Shown here: positions 16,678 to 25,685 of the stretch, piece after piece
Layout: every line of letters begins with the position of its first letter
Numbering within the stretch: position 1 is the stretch's first letter
Source: Methanospirillum lacunae
GTDB lineage: Archaea > Halobacteriota > Methanomicrobia > Methanomicrobiales > Methanospirillaceae
Length of the DNA stretch: 64,000 nt
Reading direction: 5' to 3'
Assembly (NCBI RefSeq): GCF_003173355.1
Contig: NZ_QGMY01000008.1
Location: forward strand, 310,001 to 374,000
The notes under the pieces: model-generated
The model's database searches: none
The model's input: only the letters and a program-made list of their open reading frames with translations
Told to the model about the DNA's origin: nothing
Made by a program: the position numbers and the translations under genes

Positions 16678-17130
16678 TTAATGATTCATCGTATCTTTAG
16701 GATCCTTCATGATCTCCCTGAATCGATGATTCATTTTGCTATCAGATAGGCATTCTTCTATGAAAGTCACAACGCGGGTAAGTTTATCGCAAGAATCTGG
16801 GGAGAGTCCGTGTTCCATGATGCAGGCTTCACGGTCTGCTGTCTGAGCTTCCACTCCTGCAAGTTCGAGTAGTCTTCTGATGATGAGATGCGAATCTTTG
16901 GTCCTTCTGGCAATACGGGATCCTGCATCGGTAAGCGTAACACCCCCATATGGCTCGTAATTTACCAGACCTGCATCAGAAAGACGTTTAAAACCATCGG
17001 TTACCGTCGCTGGAGTTATCTGAAGGGCTGCTGCGATGTCACGTGATTTTGCATACCCCTTCTCCTGTACTATTTCAAAAATTACCTCGAGAAGATCCTC
17101 TTTTCGTTGTGATATTTTATCTTCTGCCAA
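16678..17130 (-). CDS. DtxR/MntR-family metal-dependent transcriptional regulator
   Basis: The 150-residue product has the family's N-terminal winged helix (residues about 8-70: EDLLEVIFEIVQEKGYAKSRDIAAALQITPATVTDGFKRLSDAGLVNYE, then YGGVTLTDAG). The dimerisation/metal-binding helices follow (ACIMEHGLSPDSCDKLTRVVTFIEEC), including the Cys, Glu and His expected of ligands. It lacks the C-terminal SH3-like domain of the longest members. The start is TTG at 17130 with GAGGAGAT 7 nt upstream. It probably represses metal transport genes when Fe(2+) or Mn(2+) is bound; mntP nearby is a candidate target, by inference. Confidence 0.88.
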   Translation of the reverse strand: MAEDKISQRKEDLLEVIFEIVQEKGYAKSRDIAAALQITPATVTDGFKRLSDAGLVNYEPYGGVTLTDAGSRIARRTKDSHLIIRRLLELAGVEAQTADREACIMEHGLSPDSCDKLTRVVTFIEECLSDSKMNHRFREIMKDPKDTMNH

Positions 17131-17232
17131 TTGATCTCCTCTGTGTCTCTTGTGACATGTTTATTAAGAACTGTGTAATATCTGGATCTTATTGATGATA
17201 TACTCTGGCTGTTTGAATTGATAATTAGACAT

Positions 17233-17808
17233 TTAAACAGGATCTAGATATTGTTCTTGTTTGCTGCAAATGTTCAGAAAGTTTGTGATAATCCATTCAT
17301 TCCTGACTTCTGGATGGAATAGAACACCGTACCAAGGACGGTCGTTGGTTCGTATCATCTGTATCCCTGCTTCAGACCTGGCGAGGACAGTTACATTCCC
17401 TGATATTTCAACACCTGAGCGGTGTAGTTCCCACCCGGTGAACTGTTCTTTTCCATCAAGGAGCTGATCTCCGTTTACACATCTTATCTCTGTCATTCCT
17501 ATCGCCTCTGACGGGATGAGCCTTCCCCCACTGGCTATTGTAATCAATTGCATCCCTGCACAAATTCCGAGTACAGGGCCGGCCCATTCCAATACCCATT
17601 CAGGGAGTCCTATGGTGAGGTAATGGTCATCCATCAGTGAAGTACCTGTTAGGATAATCCCCTTTAGGTTACTAGGTCTCTTGAGTGTAGCTAGCGGGAG
17701 AACAATAGTTCTAAATCCGGCGATCTGTGTTATGATTATAATCGGGCTTACAAATTCACGCTTAAGCAGGGAAAGATCCTGCCTAGTACAGTCAAGGATC
17801 GCGATCAT
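17233..17808 (-). CDS. Class I glutamine amidotransferase-like protein
   Basis: The 191-residue product is a stand-alone GATase domain with an intact triad: nucleophile Cys83 in GICAGMQ, and His165 and Glu167 in FHPEV. It should hydrolyse glutamine to release ammonia, or act as a gamma-glutamyl hydrolase. It is less similar to GuaA or PabA in its N-terminal half (TGTSLMDDHYLTIGLPEWV). The start overlaps the stop of the upstream Dph6-like gene by ATGA, implying translational coupling. The partner synthase is therefore probably that ATP-binding protein, but this is inferred. Confidence 0.82.
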   Translation of the reverse strand: MIAILDCTRQDLSLLKREFVSPIIIITQIAGFRTIVLPLATLKRPSNLKGIILTGTSLMDDHYLTIGLPEWVLEWAGPVLGICAGMQLITIASGGRLIPSEAIGMTEIRCVNGDQLLDGKEQFTGWELHRSGVEISGNVTVLARSEAGIQMIRTNDRPWYGVLFHPEVRNEWIITNFLNICSKQEQYLDPV

Positions 17809-18485
17809 TTAACCTCTAACTCAGCTCCAGTAATCAGGAATCTTCCGTTATGGTTTTTATAAATAATCTCTGATCCTGTTATAACGATACGCCGTTTGAA
17901 GAAGGGGGCATCACAGACAAAGCTTTCGTATTCTCCCCCTTCACCTGTGAGTGAGATACCATATCTATCCCTGATTGACATCAGCCGGGTTACAAATCTT
18001 GGGTCCATCCTTCTACCTAGCCAGGTTTCATCAAATGGTGCTGAGAAAACTCCTGCAATATATATCTCAAATTGGTTATCTATCAATTCCTGCAGGTATT
18101 CTTCCTGATTGCAGAGCCAGAGTGGATTGAATGACCAGAGTCCCAAATCGAGACAAATACGCTGAACACGTGCAGCCTGGTACACCGATTGAATAGCACC
18201 CGAAACAATTCCATTAATATCAAATCGGTTTACAGCCTCCTGAAGTGAAGCCTTGAGATCATCAAGTTCGACTTCTTCCTGACCATCTGTCTGATATTCG
18301 ATCAATGGAATTTCTGCTGCTTCTGCCTGGAGACGAGTCAGTTCGATGTTTGGGGTATGAAACATGTAACTGTCAGTGTTCTTTGATAGAATCGTAACAA
18401 GACAGACTACTTCATCAGTTTGCATTGCTTTCCAGCATGAGTATAATGAATCCTTCCCTCCTGAAAGAAGAACTGCCAGTCTCAT
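17805..18485 (-). CDS. Dph6-family ATP-pyrophosphatase (diphthine-ammonia ligase-like)
   Basis: The 226-residue protein opens with the PP-loop MRLAVLLSGGKDSLYSCW and has the family's signatures LVTILSKNTDSYMFHTPNIE and GEGGEYESFVCDAPFFKRRI. Dph6 converts diphthine on elongation factor 2 to diphthamide using ATP and ammonia; archaeal members carry only this domain. Stops and starts overlap by ATGA at both ends, with an acetyltransferase upstream and a glutamine amidotransferase downstream. The operon suggests that ammonia could be supplied from glutamine. EF-2 is not in the window. Confidence 0.88.
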   Translation of the reverse strand: MRLAVLLSGGKDSLYSCWKAMQTDEVVCLVTILSKNTDSYMFHTPNIELTRLQAEAAEIPLIEYQTDGQEEVELDDLKASLQEAVNRFDINGIVSGAIQSVYQAARVQRICLDLGLWSFNPLWLCNQEEYLQELIDNQFEIYIAGVFSAPFDETWLGRRMDPRFVTRLMSIRDRYGISLTGEGGEYESFVCDAPFFKRRIVITGSEIIYKNHNGRFLITGAELEVK

Positions 18486-19072
18486 GTCCTTTCTCCTGAA
18501 TAGTTGGCTCTTATCTCTTCAGAAAAGGATCTCCCATCACTTCTGAGTATACCTCTGATAATCACATCCTCTCTGATTCCATCTTTCAGAAGATGCTCTC
18601 TGAGTAGCCCTTCTTTTTTCATTCCGAGTTTCTCCAGTACTCTGCCAGATGCCAGGTTTCGTACAAAATGTGATGCGGTTATCCGGTGCAGAAGTAACTC
18701 ATCAAATGCGTATGTAATGACCGCTTCTGCTGCTTCGGTTGCATATCCATGGTTCCAGAATGGGAATCCTATCCAGTATCCAAGCTCGGCACGGGCATGT
18801 TCGGGCTCAAGCGTGAGTCCAACCGCACCGATTATCCATCCATCTTCTTTCCGTGTTACTGCAAAAACCACCTGTGATCCCTCAGAGTACCATATCTCAT
18901 GGGAGGCTATCCAGATCTCTGCCAAACCGGGCATATAAGGGTGAGGAATATTAATACAGCCGTGGGCAACCTCTTCTGACCCGGCAAGTTCCTTTACGAT
19001 ACATGCCTCTTCATAAAGAAATTTCCTTAGTACAAGCCTGGTGGTCTTTAGGATTGGATAGTTATCTATCAT
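18482..19072 (-). CDS. GNAT-family N-acetyltransferase (RimJ/RimL-like)
   Basis: The 196-residue enzyme matches the RimJ-type acetyltransferase layout: TTRLVLRKFLYEEA at the start, IIGAVGLTLEPEHARAELGYWIGFPFWNHGYATEAAEAVITYAFDEL with the acetyl-CoA pyrophosphate-binding turn, and LASGRVLEKLGMKKEGLLREHLLKDG at the end. It would acetylate an N-terminal amine or a small amine using acetyl-CoA. It is first in the three-gene operon with the Dph6-like and amidotransferase genes. A role with translation factors is possible but not shown. Confidence 0.88.
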   Translation of the reverse strand: MIDNYPILKTTRLVLRKFLYEEACIVKELAGSEEVAHGCINIPHPYMPGLAEIWIASHEIWYSEGSQVVFAVTRKEDGWIIGAVGLTLEPEHARAELGYWIGFPFWNHGYATEAAEAVITYAFDELLLHRITASHFVRNLASGRVLEKLGMKKEGLLREHLLKDGIREDVIIRGILRSDGRSFSEEIRANYSGERT

Positions 19073-19208
19073 CTTGATTTCTGGATATTGAAATGAAACG
19101 TCTGAAATACCTAATTATTTCTCCAGATTACAGGTTTTCCCAATTCAGAATATGAGGTGCCTATACAAAAAAAATGAGATCAACCCGGTTTTATAATAAA
19201 TTGAGATG

Positions 19209-19238
19209 AAAAGGGCATTAAGACATCTTTACCCTTTT
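19209..19238. terminator. Hairpin between the GNAT operon promoter and traB
   Basis: AAAAGGG (19209-19215) pairs with CCCTTTT (19232-19238), with further A-T pairing inside, just beyond the 3' end of the leftward traB gene. It is plausibly a terminator of that operon. Confidence 0.4.
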
Positions 19239-19249
19239 CTATTTTGGTA

Positions 19250-20455
19250 TCATGCGAACAGATTTGTGATTGCATGAGTCATATTTTCAAAACCGGTCGA
19301 TAGAAGGACGCCTGGATCAATCCCAAGGATCGGGAAGATGAAAATAAAGTATGCAAATGTACCGATACTGCTCCCGACATTTGCAAGTGCTGCGACAAGC
19401 ACCACCTTAAAGAGTGGAATCTTTCGCATCTCCGCAAATGACTCGGCTGAGAAGATCTTCTTCACATCTGATGGTCGTGGTTTTCTGATTTTTGCTTCAA
19501 CAATTGCTGAGAACCATCCTGCTGCGATAAGTGGATGTAGTGCAGAAATTGGTGAGACGAGAAATCCGGTTATAGCTGAGAGGGGATGCCCACCTGCGAG
19601 AAGAGTGCATGCCATTGTGGGGATTCCATGAATGACAACCCAGTACATAAGTGCAAGAATGAGCACATCAGTCCCGACTCCTGAGAAAACAATGGCCAGG
19701 ATGATCAGGGCGAAGACGATCATAACAGCAGTTGCAAATATCTTCCCCCATGGCCGTGTTTTTATAGTCTCTACCAAATTAGCCATTGGTGGAAGAGAGT
19801 TTGGTTCTTTAAGAAATCCTTCAATGCCTTTTCTGTGACCAGCACCTACAACAGCAAGAACCCGTTCATGAGTTTGTCCAAGTCTGATCAGATGATAAGA
19901 CATGTACGCATCACGCTCTGAAATTAAAGCGTATGCTCCCCTGGGAGAGAATTTGTGGAATTCATCCATTGCTACTGTGACAAAGTCCTCTTTTTTAAGT
20001 TCTTCTATGTCTATCATGTCACTTGCATCGTCAGCCACCACAAGCGACCCTGCAAGGGCATAAAACATCTTCAGTTTTTCCAGGATTGACATGGAAGCCC
20101 AGAACCGGTGAAGGGTCACCCTGATATCCCGATCAATCAGGGCAAGTTCAATTCCCTTTTCTTCTGTCTCTTTGATGGCCGCTTTCATCTCAGCGCCGGG
20201 CTCAACACCCACATCCATTCCAATTTTTCGCTGGATGTATGCCAGAACCCATTGAATAAGGAGTTGATTAAAGTTTTTTGCCTGTAGAATCTCTTCGATA
20301 TCTGGGTTCTGTTGTTGTTGTTTCAGGCCGTTGTATCTGCCCTGATCCAGTTCAATAGCAACTACGTCCGGGTTCCACTCCCCGATTGCTTCGACTACTT
20401 CGTCGACACTCTTCTGCGAGACATGTGCTGTCCCAATAATCCTGATCTCACCCAT
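19250..20455 (-). CDS. TraB/PrgY-family membrane protein
   Basis: The 401-residue product has the TraB domain in residues 1-220 (IIGTAHVSQKSVDEV, AIELDQGRYNGL, GAGHRKGIEGFL), with the conserved histidines and glutamates thought to form a metallo-active or binding site. Several transmembrane helices fill the C-terminal 180 residues. Family members occur in archaea, in pheromone-shutdown systems of Gram-positives and in eukaryotes (TRABD); the biochemical role is unsettled, with a metalloprotease-like function proposed. It overlaps the YkgJ-like gene upstream by 8 nt and is last in a four-gene leftward operon with CobT. Confidence 0.87.
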   Translation of the reverse strand: MGEIRIIGTAHVSQKSVDEVVEAIGEWNPDVVAIELDQGRYNGLKQQQQNPDIEEILQAKNFNQLLIQWVLAYIQRKIGMDVGVEPGAEMKAAIKETEEKGIELALIDRDIRVTLHRFWASMSILEKLKMFYALAGSLVVADDASDMIDIEELKKEDFVTVAMDEFHKFSPRGAYALISERDAYMSYHLIRLGQTHERVLAVVGAGHRKGIEGFLKEPNSLPPMANLVETIKTRPWGKIFATAVMIVFALIILAIVFSGVGTDVLILALMYWVVIHGIPTMACTLLAGGHPLSAITGFLVSPISALHPLIAAGWFSAIVEAKIRKPRPSDVKKIFSAESFAEMRKIPLFKVVLVAALANVGSSIGTFAYFIFIFPILGIDPGVLLSTGFENMTHAITNLFA

Positions 20456-21011
20456 TCATAATCCTCATACCTTCACCGTCGATGACCACCAGTTTTCCGG
20501 CCGGGATCTGCTCTCGGGTTAAAACTTCCGCAATATGCTCTTCTTCGGCTTTCTCTGCTTGTTGCCGGTCTATTAAATCTTGTACGAATCTGTTCACTAT
20601 CTCAGGATCCATTACATCTGTACCAGTCCCGATTCCACTACAGGGAGATACCATCAGATTTTCATTATCTATCATAAATGGATAAGTCCGGCATATCCAG
20701 GGGCGGGATTGGTAAATTAAACAACCATGTTCTCCAAGAAATTTGCATCTGTTGCCATCCCTTCGGATCGCCCATCCAAGGGTATATCTACGCTTCCCTT
20801 CGTGAATAAAATCCGGATAGGGTTCAGCAATCTCATCAAAGGTGAGTGATGTGGCAGCCATAATCACCCTGACTTCTGCCGGACTTACCAGGACAAGGTT
20901 AGATCCCGGTTCAATTTCCCTGCAACATGCACCGCACCTCATACAGGTGAAAGGGGTTTTTCTGATCTCTATGGATATGTTCTGGTCAGAAATTCTGTTC
21001 AACCCTGGCAA
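20448..21011 (-). CDS. YkgJ-family cysteine-cluster protein (zinc/iron-chelating type)
   Basis: The 187-residue product has the CxxC...CC pattern typical of the family: CMRCGACCREI near residues 18-28, and CKFLGEHGCLIYQSRPWICRTYPF near 90-115. It probably binds iron-sulfur or zinc; the function is unknown. The start is TTG at 21011, inside the end of the GuaA-N gene (13-nt overlap), so the frame is set by coupling. A second member of the family lies at 41438-42154. Confidence 0.8.
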   Translation of the reverse strand: MPGLNRISDQNISIEIRKTPFTCMRCGACCREIEPGSNLVLVSPAEVRVIMAATSLTFDEIAEPYPDFIHEGKRRYTLGWAIRRDGNRCKFLGEHGCLIYQSRPWICRTYPFMIDNENLMVSPCSGIGTGTDVMDPEIVNRFVQDLIDRQQAEKAEEEHIAEVLTREQIPAGKLVVIDGEGMRIMNG

Positions 21012-21553
21012 ATTTTTTCAAAATTCTCAAAAATTCGGTAACCTTCAAATGTATGACTTACCTCTGGATGCCACTGGACACCAAAAATGGGAAGATCCTG
21101 ATGTCTCAGTGCCTCATTTCCGCAGATATCAGACGTTGCAAGTCTGATAAATCCGGGCGGTGCTTTGACTACCTCATCAGCATGGGATGCCCATACCTGC
21201 ATAGATTCAGGATAGCCTTGAAGGATCTGATCCTGATCAATTACTGAAAGTGTGACTGCACCATACCCTCCCATGCGTCCGGGTTTCACTTCTCCTCCAA
21301 ATTTTGTAGCGATGATATGAAGCCCGAGACATATTCCAAGCACCGGTATTTGCAGGTCTAGATATTCAGCAGACCTACCTGCACGACTGATCTCGGGCCC
21401 TCCACCAAGTATTAGTCCACGAAATCTTGATGAGATCTCCTCTGGAGGGGTGGTATTTGGAATCAAGACTGATTCAATATCAAGATCTCGAAGGGCCCTT
21501 GAGATAAGATGGTTAAATTGACCATAATTATTGACCACAGCGATGGGGAGCAT
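20999..21553 (-). CDS. guaAA: GMP synthase glutaminase subunit (subunit A)
   Basis: The 184-residue stand-alone amidotransferase has Cys75 in GICLGLHI and His162 and Glu164 in QWHPEVSHT. Archaea split GMP synthase into this glutaminase and a separate ATP-pyrophosphatase subunit, whereas bacteria fuse them. It feeds ammonia to XMP amination in the last step of GMP synthesis. The PP-ATPase subunit gene is not in the window. It lies between CobT and YkgJ genes in a leftward operon with no obvious metabolic link beyond nucleotide use. Confidence 0.9.
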   Translation of the reverse strand: MLPIAVVNNYGQFNHLISRALRDLDIESVLIPNTTPPEEISSRFRGLILGGGPEISRAGRSAEYLDLQIPVLGICLGLHIIATKFGGEVKPGRMGGYGAVTLSVIDQDQILQGYPESMQVWASHADEVVKAPPGFIRLATSDICGNEALRHQDLPIFGVQWHPEVSHTFEGYRIFENFEKICQG

Positions 21554-21576
21554 CTCCTCATATTTTGGCGTGCTGA

Positions 21577-22608
21577 CTACAAAGGTTTTGAGGGGCAGTA
21601 TGTTGTGACAAACTTAAGGATAGCCTCTTTGATCTCTGGAAGCTGGTAGCCCAAAAGATGGGCAAGAAAGATCGCTCCTCCTGCTCCCATCCCTTCTTTT
21701 ACTTCTCCAATACAATATCGGACAAGACCTGAATGACCAATAGATCCGAAATCAGGGTTTACTATAGTGAGTGGTGCCCCGATTTGTGCAGCAATCTCTA
21801 TGCAATTTGCATCTTTATCATCTTGTACATAGATTGTCGTAACCACATCTGGAACAGATATTCCCAGTTCTTTTATAATTGAAGCCACTGCAAGCATTTG
21901 TGTTCCCCCTGCAAGATAGAGTTTACCTGAATATGTACTGGCTATACCAGTAACAACTGCCATCATCGGATCACCTGCTTCTGTGATTAGTTGAAGAGGA
22001 CTTTTTTCCCCAGATGTTTCAATTCTTCCTAGAACTGTTGCGACGATCTCTTCTTTGAGTTTCTTAGGGCTCTTTACTGCAGCACTGCTGACATGGGCCT
22101 GATACCCCCCTGCACGAAGTACACAGAGCGCTGTTGTGGTTCCTCCCGGGACACATTCTCCTATCACTAATGTATCACAGGTTTTTGAGAGAAGTGATCC
22201 AGCCCATTGACCCTGTGTATATAGTCGCTTTGCATCTGGAACTGCGGCTGTGACTCTGGGATCCTGTCCTGGTTGTGAATAGAAGTCAAGGCAGGGAACA
22301 GTAGGCCTGTGCATAAGGCCAGCATTTATGAATAGGACTGGAAACCCAGCGAGTTCTGCCATTGATCTGGTTATGGAAGCAGGGGTTGGGCATCCAGTTC
22401 CCGTGTTGGGGGTTATATTACAGCTCGTTATCTTTCCCTGTATGATCAGTTCTGCATCCAGATTTGGGACCATGAGGGATCCCTGTGGGTCTGGACCGGC
22501 ACCTGAAAGGCCCGGTACAGTTGATAAGAGAGTATTTGCAAGAACACCACAAAAAAGGGGTGATTTTGGGATGTGGTTATGTGATCTGGAGAGAAGTGTC
22601 ATGCTCAC
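21577..22608 (-). CDS. cobT: Archaeal CobT-like nicotinate mononucleotide phosphoribosyltransferase (TIGR00303 type)
   Basis: The 343-residue product resembles the archaeal CobT group (MLANTLLSTVPGLSGAGP-like start, GECVPGGTTTALCVLRA, MMAVVTGIASTYSGKLYLAGGTQMLA). The family activates the lower ligand base of cobamides as its alpha-ribotide. It is divergent from cobS, which uses that product, so the pair supports cobamide nucleotide-loop assembly. Methanogens need corrinoids for methyltransferases. The start ATG at 22608 gives MSMTLLSR. Confidence 0.85.
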   Translation of the reverse strand: MSMTLLSRSHNHIPKSPLFCGVLANTLLSTVPGLSGAGPDPQGSLMVPNLDAELIIQGKITSCNITPNTGTGCPTPASITRSMAELAGFPVLFINAGLMHRPTVPCLDFYSQPGQDPRVTAAVPDAKRLYTQGQWAGSLLSKTCDTLVIGECVPGGTTTALCVLRAGGYQAHVSSAAVKSPKKLKEEIVATVLGRIETSGEKSPLQLITEAGDPMMAVVTGIASTYSGKLYLAGGTQMLAVASIIKELGISVPDVVTTIYVQDDKDANCIEIAAQIGAPLTIVNPDFGSIGHSGLVRYCIGEVKEGMGAGGAIFLAHLLGYQLPEIKEAILKFVTTYCPSKPL

Positions 22609-22716
22609 GGGTTGGTATCATTGATTCATGAATCTGCCTGCATCAAGGACCTGTCATGATAAACCAGATACAAACAGTACTTCTATTCCTGTCAGGAATG
22701 ATAGGTACACAAGTTT

Positions 22717-23478
22717 ATGAATCTCCTGCATCCTTTTATCGCCCTGCTTCAGTTTACTACTGTTCTCCCTCTTGGAAAAATGGCTCCTTTTGAATCATTT
22801 TCCCGGAATGTCTGGATCTACCCGCTTGCCGGGTATGTAACTGGTGGGATTGCAGGTGCAGTTCTCTTCATCTTATCCGCTCCTCCTCTTGTTTCAGCAG
22901 GTGTCGGATTAGCTGTTCTACTCTTAATCACTGGCTGCAACCATCTGGATGGACTTCTTGATTTTGGCGACGGTCTTATGGCTCATGGCAGCCGCGAGAT
23001 CAGGATACGGGCACTCACTGATCGGACGATAGGTACCGGAGGAATAGCCCTTGGGCTAATGGTCACCCTGCTCTCCTGGGGATCCCTTGCATCTATCCAT
23101 CAGGCATATATTGCAATTCTTCTAGCTGAGGTTGGAGGAAAGTTTGGTATGGCTGTTATGACAATTTTTGGCAGACCGTTTCATGATGGACTTCATGCAA
23201 TGCTTCACAAGTATACTTCTCCTTGGTTTGCCATACTCTCAACCTTTCTTCTTCTCCCGCTTTTGCTCCTCCCCGTTTCAATCATATCCATAGGTCTTGC
23301 ATTTACGGTGATGGTGGCAATCCCGGCTGCACTTATTATCCTTGCAAACCGGATTTTTGGCGGAGTCAATGGAGATGTTACTGGTGCGGCTGGAGAGATA
23401 ACGCGTGCAGGTGTTCTGGTGATTTTTGCATGTTCTGCTGTAGTGCCCGCACCATCAGTCCTTGGATTCTTATTTTGA
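22717..23478 (+). CDS. cobS: Adenosylcobinamide-GDP ribazoletransferase (cobalamin synthase)
   Basis: This 253-residue integral membrane enzyme has the CobS signature NHLDGLLDFGDGLMAHGSREIRIRALTDRTIGTGGI near residues 70-105 and six or seven hydrophobic helices. The C-terminal FGGVNGDVTGAAGEITRAGVL block is also typical. It joins adenosylcobinamide-GDP with alpha-ribazole (or its phosphate) to make cobamide at the membrane. It faces cobT across a 108-bp divergent region. Confidence 0.93.
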   Translation: MNLLHPFIALLQFTTVLPLGKMAPFESFSRNVWIYPLAGYVTGGIAGAVLFILSAPPLVSAGVGLAVLLLITGCNHLDGLLDFGDGLMAHGSREIRIRALTDRTIGTGGIALGLMVTLLSWGSLASIHQAYIAILLAEVGGKFGMAVMTIFGRPFHDGLHAMLHKYTSPWFAILSTFLLLPLLLLPVSIISIGLAFTVMVAIPAALIILANRIFGGVNGDVTGAAGEITRAGVLVIFACSAVVPAPSVLGFLF

Positions 23479-23479
23479 C

Positions 23480-23785
23480 CTATTTGGATCTGAAACGAGG
23501 GGTGTATCCTGCATTTGCATCATCGTCACAAGCGATTTCAGTTCCATCTCTGACAAGGGTGTTGAATTGCATCGCTGCTTCCATCAACGCTTCGGGTGGC
23601 ATCACACCCGTTCGGATCTGACCTGCAATTATGTCATATGGAGAGGGCATTATCCGCGCTCCTACTTTTACCCCTTTGCAATGGATACACAGTCCGCATC
23701 TTGTATGCACTGCGAGTGTTCCTGAAGCGCATTCAACCTGAACTTTATCGCTGGATAATTCTCGGAGTATTGGGAGAGATTTCAT
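23480..23785 (-). CDS. Small cysteine-containing protein of unknown function
   Basis: The 101-residue product has a cluster of cysteines (ECASGTLAVHTRCGLCIHCKGVKVGARIMPSPYDIIAGQIRTG), of which CGLCIHC could bind a metal or iron-sulfur cluster. Unlike the plus-strand frames over the same DNA, it reads as a compact protein with a clear ATG at 23785. I do not recognise the family. It is convergent with cobS, with one base between, and divergent from tuf. Confidence 0.6.
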   Translation of the reverse strand: MKSLPILRELSSDKVQVECASGTLAVHTRCGLCIHCKGVKVGARIMPSPYDIIAGQIRTGVMPPEALMEAAMQFNTLVRDGTEIACDDDANAGYTPRFRSK

Positions 23786-23982
23786 GATATTGGATATCTA
23801 TTTTCAGGATCAGTATATATCAGTTCGTTCATCGGGCTCTAAATCATAATTGGTGTCCGAGAAAAGGAATGGGCGAGTATGAAAACTATTAAAAAGAACT
23901 TCTATCAAATATGTAATACTCGCATAAATGGACTGTGTTAGGCAGATCTGATATTTGCGGAGGTATTGGAGGATACTATACT

Positions 23983-25260
23983 ATGGCAGCTGAGAAGCCA
24001 CACATTAACCTCGCGGTCATCGGCCACATTGACCACGGCAAATCTACTACCGTCGGACGTCTTATGTATGAAGCAGGAGCAGTTCCTGCACATATTATTG
24101 AGCAGTACAAGAAAGAAGCAGAATCAAAGGGTAAGGGTTCCTTTGCATTTGCATGGGTTATGGACAACCTCAAGGAAGAGCGTGAGCGTGGTATCACCAT
24201 CGATATTGCTCACAAGAGGTTCGACACTGATAAGTACTACTTTACTGTCGTGGATTGTCCCGGACACCGTGATTTCGTCAAGAACATGATCACCGGTGCA
24301 TCACAGGCTGATGCAGCAATCATCATCGTTGCAGCACCTGATGGTGTAATGGAACAGACCAAGGAGCACGTATTCCTTGCAAAGACCCTTGGTATCAAGC
24401 AGCTCATCATTGGTATCAACAAGATGGATGCATCCAACTACGATGAGGCACGGTTCAACCAGGTTAAGACTGATGTTGGTAACCTCCTTAAGATGGTCGG
24501 AACCAACCCTGATGCTGTAAAGTTCATCCCAATCAGCGCATTCGAGGGTGACAACATCACCAAGATCAGCGACAAGATGCCCTGGTACAAGGGGAAGACA
24601 CTCTTTGCACTCCTTGATGAACTTGAAGTTCCAGAGAAACCAACCGACAAGCCACTTCGTATTCCAATTCAGGATGCATACTCAATCTCCGGTATCGGAA
24701 CTGTCCCTGTCGGCCGTGTTGAAACAGGTATCCTTAAGAAGGGTATGAACGTTGTTTTCATGCCAGCCAACAAGGGTGGGGAATGTAAGTCTATTGAGAT
24801 GCACCATGAAGAGCAGCCACAGGCACTGCCCGGTGACAACATTGGGTTCAACGTTCGTGGTATCGGTAAGGACGATGTCCGCCGTGGTGATGTATGTGGT
24901 GCCGCTGATGTTCCACCAGCAGTTGCAGAAGAATTCTCTGCACAGATTGTGGTTCTTCAGCACCCAAGTGCAATCACCGCAGGATATACTCCGGTGTTCC
25001 ACTGCCACACTGCACAGGTAGCATGCACCTTCATTGAGCTCGTCAAAAAGCTCGACCCACGGACTGGTCAGACCTCTGAGGAGAATCCGACCTTCCTGAA
25101 GGCAGGAGATGCAGCAGTTATCAAGTGCAAACCAACCAAACCCTTCTGCGTAGAAAGCGCAAAAGAATTCCCCCAGCTCGGTCGCTTTGCCATACGTGAT
25201 ATGGGTCAGACCATTGCAGCCGGAATGTGTATTGAAGTAGTCAAGAAACAATTCCGCTAA
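23983..25260 (+). CDS. tuf: Translation elongation factor 1-alpha
   Basis: The 425-residue GTPase carries the archaeal EF-1A sequence, with G1 [10 protein letters not shown]3 DCPGHRDF and G4 NKMD, and the usual three domains. It delivers aminoacyl-tRNA to the ribosome. The ATG at 23983 with GGAGG upstream gives the family's normal [15 protein letters not shown] start; a TTG 16 codons earlier is not used. Codon use is strongly biased, as in highly expressed genes. S10 follows after 26 nt, as at the end of the archaeal str operon, but EF-2, S7 and S12 are not upstream here. Confidence 0.98.
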   Translation: MAAEKPHINLAVIGHIDHGKSTTVGRLMYEAGAVPAHIIEQYKKEAESKGKGSFAFAWVMDNLKEERERGITIDIAHKRFDTDKYYFTVVDCPGHRDFVKNMITGASQADAAIIIVAAPDGVMEQTKEHVFLAKTLGIKQLIIGINKMDASNYDEARFNQVKTDVGNLLKMVGTNPDAVKFIPISAFEGDNITKISDKMPWYKGKTLFALLDELEVPEKPTDKPLRIPIQDAYSISGIGTVPVGRVETGILKKGMNVVFMPANKGGECKSIEMHHEEQPQALPGDNIGFNVRGIGKDDVRRGDVCGAADVPPAVAEEFSAQIVVLQHPSAITAGYTPVFHCHTAQVACTFIELVKKLDPRTGQTSEENPTFLKAGDAAVIKCKPTKPFCVESAKEFPQLGRFAIRDMGQTIAAGMCIEVVKKQFR

Positions 25261-25286
25261 CCCTAATTTTTTGGGTGTGTTTTATC

Positions 25287-25595
25287 ATGCAGAAAGCCCG
25301 TATCCGGCTCACCGGAACAGATTATCAGAAAGTCGAAGAGGTATGCGACAAGATTCGTGAGATCGCAGAACGCACAGGCGTAAACCTCGCAGGACCAATT
25401 CCGCTCCCTACCAGAAAACTCGTTGTTCCAATCCGGAAGAGCCCGGATGGCGAAGGTACCGCAACTTGGGACCGCTGGCAGATGCGTGTACACAAGCGCC
25501 TCATTGATATCGATGCAGATGAGCGTGCTCTGCGACAGCTGATGCGCACCCAGGTGCCAAAAGATATCGGTATCGAGATTGTTCTCGAGAGCTGA
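25287..25595 (+). CDS. rpsJ: Ribosomal protein S10
   Basis: The 102-residue product matches archaeal S10 (uS10) over its full length ([30 protein letters not shown] ... [35 protein letters not shown]). It is in an operon with tuf, and the GTG-rich leader supplies GGTG before the ATG at 25287. Two hairpins follow the stop codon. Confidence 0.97.
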   Translation: MQKARIRLTGTDYQKVEEVCDKIREIAERTGVNLAGPIPLPTRKLVVPIRKSPDGEGTATWDRWQMRVHKRLIDIDADERALRQLMRTQVPKDIGIEIVLES

Positions 25596-25611
25596 AACTT
25601 CTTGGTACATA

Positions 25612-25685
25612 ACGTGCTAATGCACGTAATTTCCAATATCTATAACCGCACCTCCGCAAAGGCGGATCATGTTTCTTCTTTTTTA
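25612..25685 (+). terminator. Tandem hairpins and T-tract after rpsJ
   Basis: ACGTGC/GCACGT (25612-25617 with 25622-25627) forms a 6-bp stem. TCCGC/GCGGA (25653-25657 with 25662-25666) is followed by a T-rich run to about 25685. This suits termination of the tuf-rpsJ transcript. The rest of the gap, to 25971, is AT-rich and shows no gene. Confidence 0.5.

Noticed and set aside
22609-22716. Possible cobalamin riboswitch between cobT and cobS
   Set aside because: No B12-box-like conserved sequence is visible and the 108-bp region is too short.
24682-25251. Long minus-strand frame opposite tuf
   Set aside because: It is an antisense shadow caused by the strong codon bias of the elongation factor gene.
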